Assembly (NCBI RefSeq): GCF_008370045.1
Contig: NZ_VOBN01000014.1
Location: 1 to 64,000, forward strand
Direction: 5' to 3'
From: Pseudomonas sp. ANT_J12
Lineage (GTDB): Bacteria; Pseudomonadota; Gammaproteobacteria; Pseudomonadales; Pseudomonadaceae
DNA: 64,000 bases
Within the stretch, counting starts at the first letter, position 1. Every line of letters starts with the position of its first letter. This document shows positions 60,345 through 64,000 of the stretch, in pieces. The translations under genes were made by a program, and so were the position numbers. Under the pieces are notes generated by a model. That model made no database searches, was not told the DNA's origin, and saw only the letters and a list, made by a program, of their open reading frames with translations.

Positions 60345-61664
60345 GTGATCAAACCGCTATTGCTGATTCGCCGCCGTTTTGCCTCGATCCGTTGGCGTAC
60401 TCGAGTCACGCTCTGGGTGGCCGCTACCCTCGCGGGGCTGCTGGTTGTGATGTTCGCCCGACTGGCCGACCTGGCACTGACGCAATTTGCCCAACAGACC
60501 GCCGAACGGCCTTGGCTGCCCTTTGTATACACACCGCTGGTGGGCATGCTGGTGGTGTGGCTTACCACACGTTTTTTTGTTGGCTCACAGGGCAGTGGGA
60601 TCCCGCAGGTTATCGCCGCTACCCGACTGGCGCACCAAGGTAAGCCGGTCGATAAACTAGTGTCTTTACGTATCGCATTAGCCAAGATCGGTCTTGGTAC
60701 CCTGGCACTCACCGGTGGTTTTTCGGCCGGACGCGAAGGCCCTTCGGTTCAGGTCGCCGCCTCGATCATGCATTTTTTTAACCGCTATTTGCCCAACGCA
60801 CGAATCATTCGCAGCGAAGACTTGATCCTCGCTGGCGGCGCAGCGGGCATTGCTGCAGCATTCAACACGCCTTTGGCCGGTGTGGCCTTTGCGGTTGAGG
60901 AGCTCGGGCGCAAGCTGGAAACCCGAACCAGCGGGGTCTTGCTCAGCACGATTATCTTGTCGGGGATGGTCGCGATTGTCTTGCAGGGCAACTACAACTA
61001 TTTCGGCCACTTCGACGTTCAAGATATCCAGCTCGACATCGTTGTCCCGGTGCTGGCGATTGGCATTGGATGTGGTCTTCTGGGTGGATTGTTCAGCCGG
61101 ATGCTGCTGTGGCCGCAGCGCCATCATCGATTTGTCGTCTGGGAATGGCGCCGCGTGCATCCCGTCTGGTTCGCCGGTATATGTGGAATGATCGTGGCGA
61201 TACTCGGTTGGCTCAGTGGCGGTATGTCGTTCGGCAGTGGTTACGGGATCACATCCCAGATCATCACGTCCGATATCGGCCTGCCATGGCATGCGCCCAT
61301 TACGCGTTTTCTCGCGACGGTGGTGACTTACTTTTCCGGTATTCCCGGCGGCATTTTCGCCCCCTCCCTGGCGGTAGGAGCGGCCATTGGAGCCAACGTC
61401 GCGGAACTCTTCGGTCTGGCTGCACAGCCGATGATTGCTCTGTGTATGGTCGGTTTTCTGTCTGCTGTAACGCAGTCGCCGATCACGTCAGCGATTATCG
61501 TGATGGAGATGATCGACAGCCACGGTATGGTGATCAGTCTGTTGGCTGTAGCGCTGATAGCCAAAGCGGTCAGTGCCAGGATGGGGCCTGAGTTGTATCA
61601 GCAATTGGCCCGTGGTTTTTTGCACGCCCCGGACAGTGGCGCAGCCCCGCGAAAACCAGATTGA
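60345..61664 (+). CDS. ClC-family chloride/proton exchanger
   Basis: 439 residues from GTG 60345. Chloride-site motifs GSGIP (83-87), GREGP (129-133, gating Glu131) and GGIFAPSL are complete, and an internal Glu pair (185-186) stands where the proton-path Glu of exchangers is. It moves chloride against protons. In E. coli such proteins provide the charge shunt for decarboxylase-based acid resistance, which matches this island. It ends 1 bp before the convergent DUF2254 gene. Confidence 0.9.
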   Translation: MIKPLLLIRRRFASIRWRTRVTLWVAATLAGLLVVMFARLADLALTQFAQQTAERPWLPFVYTPLVGMLVVWLTTRFFVGSQGSGIPQVIAATRLAHQGKPVDKLVSLRIALAKIGLGTLALTGGFSAGREGPSVQVAASIMHFFNRYLPNARIIRSEDLILAGGAAGIAAAFNTPLAGVAFAVEELGRKLETRTSGVLLSTIILSGMVAIVLQGNYNYFGHFDVQDIQLDIVVPVLAIGIGCGLLGGLFSRMLLWPQRHHRFVVWEWRRVHPVWFAGICGMIVAILGWLSGGMSFGSGYGITSQIITSDIGLPWHAPITRFLATVVTYFSGIPGGIFAPSLAVGAAIGANVAELFGLAAQPMIALCMVGFLSAVTQSPITSAIIVMEMIDSHGMVISLLAVALIAKAVSARMGPELYQQLARGFLHAPDSGAAPRKPD

Positions 61665-61665
61665 A

Positions 61666-62943
61666 CTAGCGGATCAGTTGTCGAGCCGCTGCCCTGAGTG
61701 TTTGTTTGTCTTCCTCCAATGTCAGCGACAGGTCTGAGCGTTTGAGTAGAAGGCCTGCGTGCCTGGCACAAGCATCCTTGAACATCTCGGGGTTTATCTG
61801 CGCCAGGCTGACAAGCGCCTTCATCATGCGAAGGTCTACTTCGAGCAAGCTCGCGCCATCTCTGGCAATCGGCGCAAAAAAGTCATCGAACAGATCATCT
61901 ACAGTCAGGCCGCGGAGGTAAACCTGCTCGCAGTCTTCATCGATTTTCGCTGCGGGGTCTTGTGGTTTACCCCAGCAGGAGAGGCTTCTGATCCCCCGGC
62001 CAATAACGTCAATGGCAGTCCCTGGGTCGTTGACTGCCGGCGACAAGGCGCGAGAGGCGATTTCCGACAGCACCGACAACCCGAACCTGGGATCGTGTTC
62101 AAACGTTCGGCGTACGTCAATGGTCAACGTGGCGAGGATTTTTTTGGTGCTGGCGTGCAACTCGTCTACGCGCTCCGCGTTCAAGCTCACCGTTCGGGCG
62201 AGCGGCATGCCCAGATGCACAAAAGTTCCCGGAAGGATGTCCAGAAAAACCTGTATCTCGTCTGCTTTTGCAACGGCGCCTAACGCGTGTACGTCGATGT
62301 GTTGGACGTACCCGGTTTGGTGGCTTGTGATTGTTTGAGCCAAGGGTGGAATCATCCACTCGGCAGGGTAAGCGGCACCGCCCAAATGAGGCCATTGGAC
62401 CCTGTTGTTAATTGCGGCGATTGTCGCCTGTTCGACACGATCAATGGTTTCACCCACCCGTCCGAGCTTGGACAGGTGATCGATCCAGCGCAGAAGTGTG
62501 TAAACAATCAGAATCACCACGACTATCGTCACTGCAAATAGCAGAACCCTTCCTTGTGTTCCGTAGGCCCCTGTACTCAGTGCAATGATTCCCACCAGGC
62601 TAAACAGAAACGAGCCGATAAAGGTGGCAAGGGCATTTTGCGTGGTGGTGTCTTCCATCACCAGTGTGGTGGCTCGGGGCGTCACGCCACTGCTGGCTGC
62701 ACCGTAGGCGGTTACCATCGTGCTTAACGAAAAAGTGGTCACTGCGAGCATGCTTGAGGCGATGATGCCCAGGATCTTGTCGACAGCGTCGGCGCCGATA
62801 CGGGCGGGCAATGATTCGGGTATGTAGTCTTTGAAGACAACGGCGAGCAACGCTGTTGCCACGCCTAGCAGCGAAAACAGCGTGGCTCTGAACCATAGCC
62901 GTTTGGTCAGTTGTTGTAACAGCCAGCGCCAGCGAGCGATCAT
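61666..62943 (-). CDS. DUF2254 membrane protein (second copy)
   Basis: 425 residues with four membrane segments in the first 150 residues and the diagnostic ASRALSPAVNDPGTAIDVI block. It differs greatly from the copy at 19300-20637, so they are not recent duplicates. Function unknown; the family is frequent near ion transporters, as here beside ClC and TrkH. Upstream, 62944-63240 holds no gene I can see. Confidence 0.85.
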   Translation of the reverse strand: MIARWRWLLQQLTKRLWFRATLFSLLGVATALLAVVFKDYIPESLPARIGADAVDKILGIIASSMLAVTTFSLSTMVTAYGAASSGVTPRATTLVMEDTTTQNALATFIGSFLFSLVGIIALSTGAYGTQGRVLLFAVTIVVVILIVYTLLRWIDHLSKLGRVGETIDRVEQATIAAINNRVQWPHLGGAAYPAEWMIPPLAQTITSHQTGYVQHIDVHALGAVAKADEIQVFLDILPGTFVHLGMPLARTVSLNAERVDELHASTKKILATLTIDVRRTFEHDPRFGLSVLSEIASRALSPAVNDPGTAIDVIGRGIRSLSCWGKPQDPAAKIDEDCEQVYLRGLTVDDLFDDFFAPIARDGASLLEVDLRMMKALVSLAQINPEMFKDACARHAGLLLKRSDLSLTLEEDKQTLRAAARQLIR

Positions 62944-63240
62944 TTTTCATACCTTTTGATAGTGGGGTGATCAGTCAGTGGTTTCAGGTTTCGGTCAGCA
63001 AAGACGGGGGGTGACTTTCCTTGGTTGGGTTCTCATAAGTAAGGATGGTTCATTCAGCAGTCACCCTAGCCGCAATCTTCGAATAAACCCGAGGGAGAAT
63101 AAAGTTTTGAGGTGGACGTACCCCTTAATAGGCGAGAATCAGGTCGACACGTTGCGATCCTGCTGATCGCACTTGGAAGTTGCGGACCCAGGAGGCGTAG
63201 CCTCCGATATCGCGTGGCACAAATTTGTCAGGTTACTTCT

Positions 63241-64000
63241 ATGTCGATCGCAGCAATACGGCTCATTGGCTTCATCTTAGGTATTTTTCTTATTACGTTG
63301 GCCGTCAGTATGGCTATTCCCATGATCACGTTGGTGGTCTATGAGCGCCGCGACGATCTGTCAGCCTTTCTCTGGTCCAGTTTGATTACCTTCATCTGTG
63401 GTCTGTTATTGGTCGCTCGTGGGCGCCCCGATACTGCGCAACTTCGTCCGCGAGATATGTACTTGCTGACCACCGGCAGTTGGGTGGTGGTGTGTACCTT
63501 CGCTGCGTTGCCGATGGTCTTTATCAGCCAAATCAGTTACACCGACGCTTTTTTTGAAACCATGTCCGGTATCACTACTACCGGATCAACGGTACTGAGT
63601 GGTTTGGACACAGCCTCTCCTGGATTGTTGATCTGGCGTTCGATGTTGCACTGGTTGGGAGGTATCGGCTTTATCGGTATGGCCGTGGCGATCCTTCCTC
63701 TATTGCGAGTGGGCGGCATGCGTCTTTTTCAGACAGAGTCTTCAGACTGGTCGGAGAAAGTGACCCCGCGCTCCCATGTGGCAGCCAAGTACATCCTTTT
63801 CCTCTATCTGGGGCTAACGGGCGCCGGAGCACTGGCGCTCTGGATGGCCGGAATGACGCCGTTTGAAGCAGTCAACCACGCCATGTCGTTGATCTCTACC
63901 GGGGGATTCTCAACCTCGGACGCGTCACTTGGGCATTGGACACAGCCAGCTATTCATTGGGTAGCGGTGGTGATCATGATTCTGGGCAGTCTGCCCTTTA
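63241..64000 (+). CDS. trkH: TrkH-type potassium transporter, cut by window end
   Basis: At least 253 residues, still open at the end of the window. Several membrane segments and the selectivity-filter-like loops TMSGITTTGSTVLSG and SLISTGGFSTSD mark the TrkH/KtrB fold. AGG lies 11 nt before the ATG. Potassium uptake with a regulatory TrkA partner is expected; the partner is not in the window. Confidence 0.88.
   Translation, partial: MSIAAIRLIGFILGIFLITLAVSMAIPMITLVVYERRDDLSAFLWSSLITFICGLLLVARGRPDTAQLRPRDMYLLTTGSWVVVCTFAALPMVFISQISYTDAFFETMSGITTTGSTVLSGLDTASPGLLIWRSMLHWLGGIGFIGMAVAILPLLRVGGMRLFQTESSDWSEKVTPRSHVAAKYILFLYLGLTGAGALALWMAGMTPFEAVNHAMSLISTGGFSTSDASLGHWTQPAIHWVAVVIMILGSLPF

Noticed and set aside
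60345..61664. ClC as a passive chloride channel
   Set aside because: Both the gating Glu131 and the inner Glu pair are present, which favours an exchanger.
18723..64000. The known transmissible locus of stress tolerance
   Set aside because: Its marker genes (clpK/clpG, small heat-shock proteins, ftsH, yfdX, hdeD, degP) are absent. The gene set is closer to low-oxygen/acid islands.

Overview
The window looks like a Pseudomonas chromosome of the fluorescens type. It has GC-rich coding, Pseudomonas-style REP palindromes at both ends of the first gene cluster, a polyamine catabolism cluster, an OprI-type lipoprotein and a DUF6388-like protein.

Layout. (1) 1-4984: gamma-glutamyl-putrescine pathway genes (puuB-like oxidase, periplasmic polyamine-binding protein, puuA-like synthetase), all on the minus strand, with a divergent AraC-type regulator. 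(2) 5186-7456: a two-gene alpha-xenorhabdolysin (XaxA/XaxB) binary pore-forming toxin, then a DUF985 cupin. (3) 8200-18000: an AT-richer, decayed mobile region. It holds a TniA-TniB-TniQ transposition module convergent with a tyrosine-recombinase-like protein whose catalytic residues all appear to be replaced. Next come a true tyrosine integrase interrupted at its last codons by an IS5-family element, a KfrA-like pseudogene carrying a 7-bp tandem repeat, an orphan AbrB/MazE-like protein and a decayed IS256-family transposase. (4) 18700-64000: a large stress/energy island, continuing beyond the window.

The stress island contains a redox-inactive thioredoxin-fold protein; two DUF2254 membrane proteins; an NhaP-type antiporter plus a remnant of a second copy; and a gnd-zwf-GH15-ppgK operon that could take an alpha-glucoside to pentose phosphate using polyphosphate. 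It also has dacC with an OmpR-type two-component system; two tandem Orn/Lys/Arg decarboxylases with an ArcD-like antiporter; a Met-rich cytochrome c and a copper-type P-ATPase; a PRC-barrel protein; and a hybrid kinase with a LuxR-type output domain. Beyond these lie lipoproteins, a Zn alcohol dehydrogenase, NAD(P)HX repair (Nnr), an internally deleted phosphoketolase, a Crp/Fnr regulator, a complete nine-gene N-type ATPase operon, the arcABC arginine deiminase pathway, a ClC exchanger and the start of trkH.

Together this reads as an island for surviving low oxygen, acid and energy limitation. Arginine deiminase makes ATP and ammonia, decarboxylases consume protons, ClC provides a charge shunt, the N-ATPase couples ATP to ion export, and alcohol dehydrogenase and a former phosphoketolase point to fermentation. 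Those roles come from known families; their cooperation here is inference.

The two most interesting points are: a ~32-bp element shared by the dacC promoter and the region between the two-component genes and an unannotated 29-codon membrane-peptide gene (31634-31723); and the active-site-less tyrosine recombinase paired with tniABQ.
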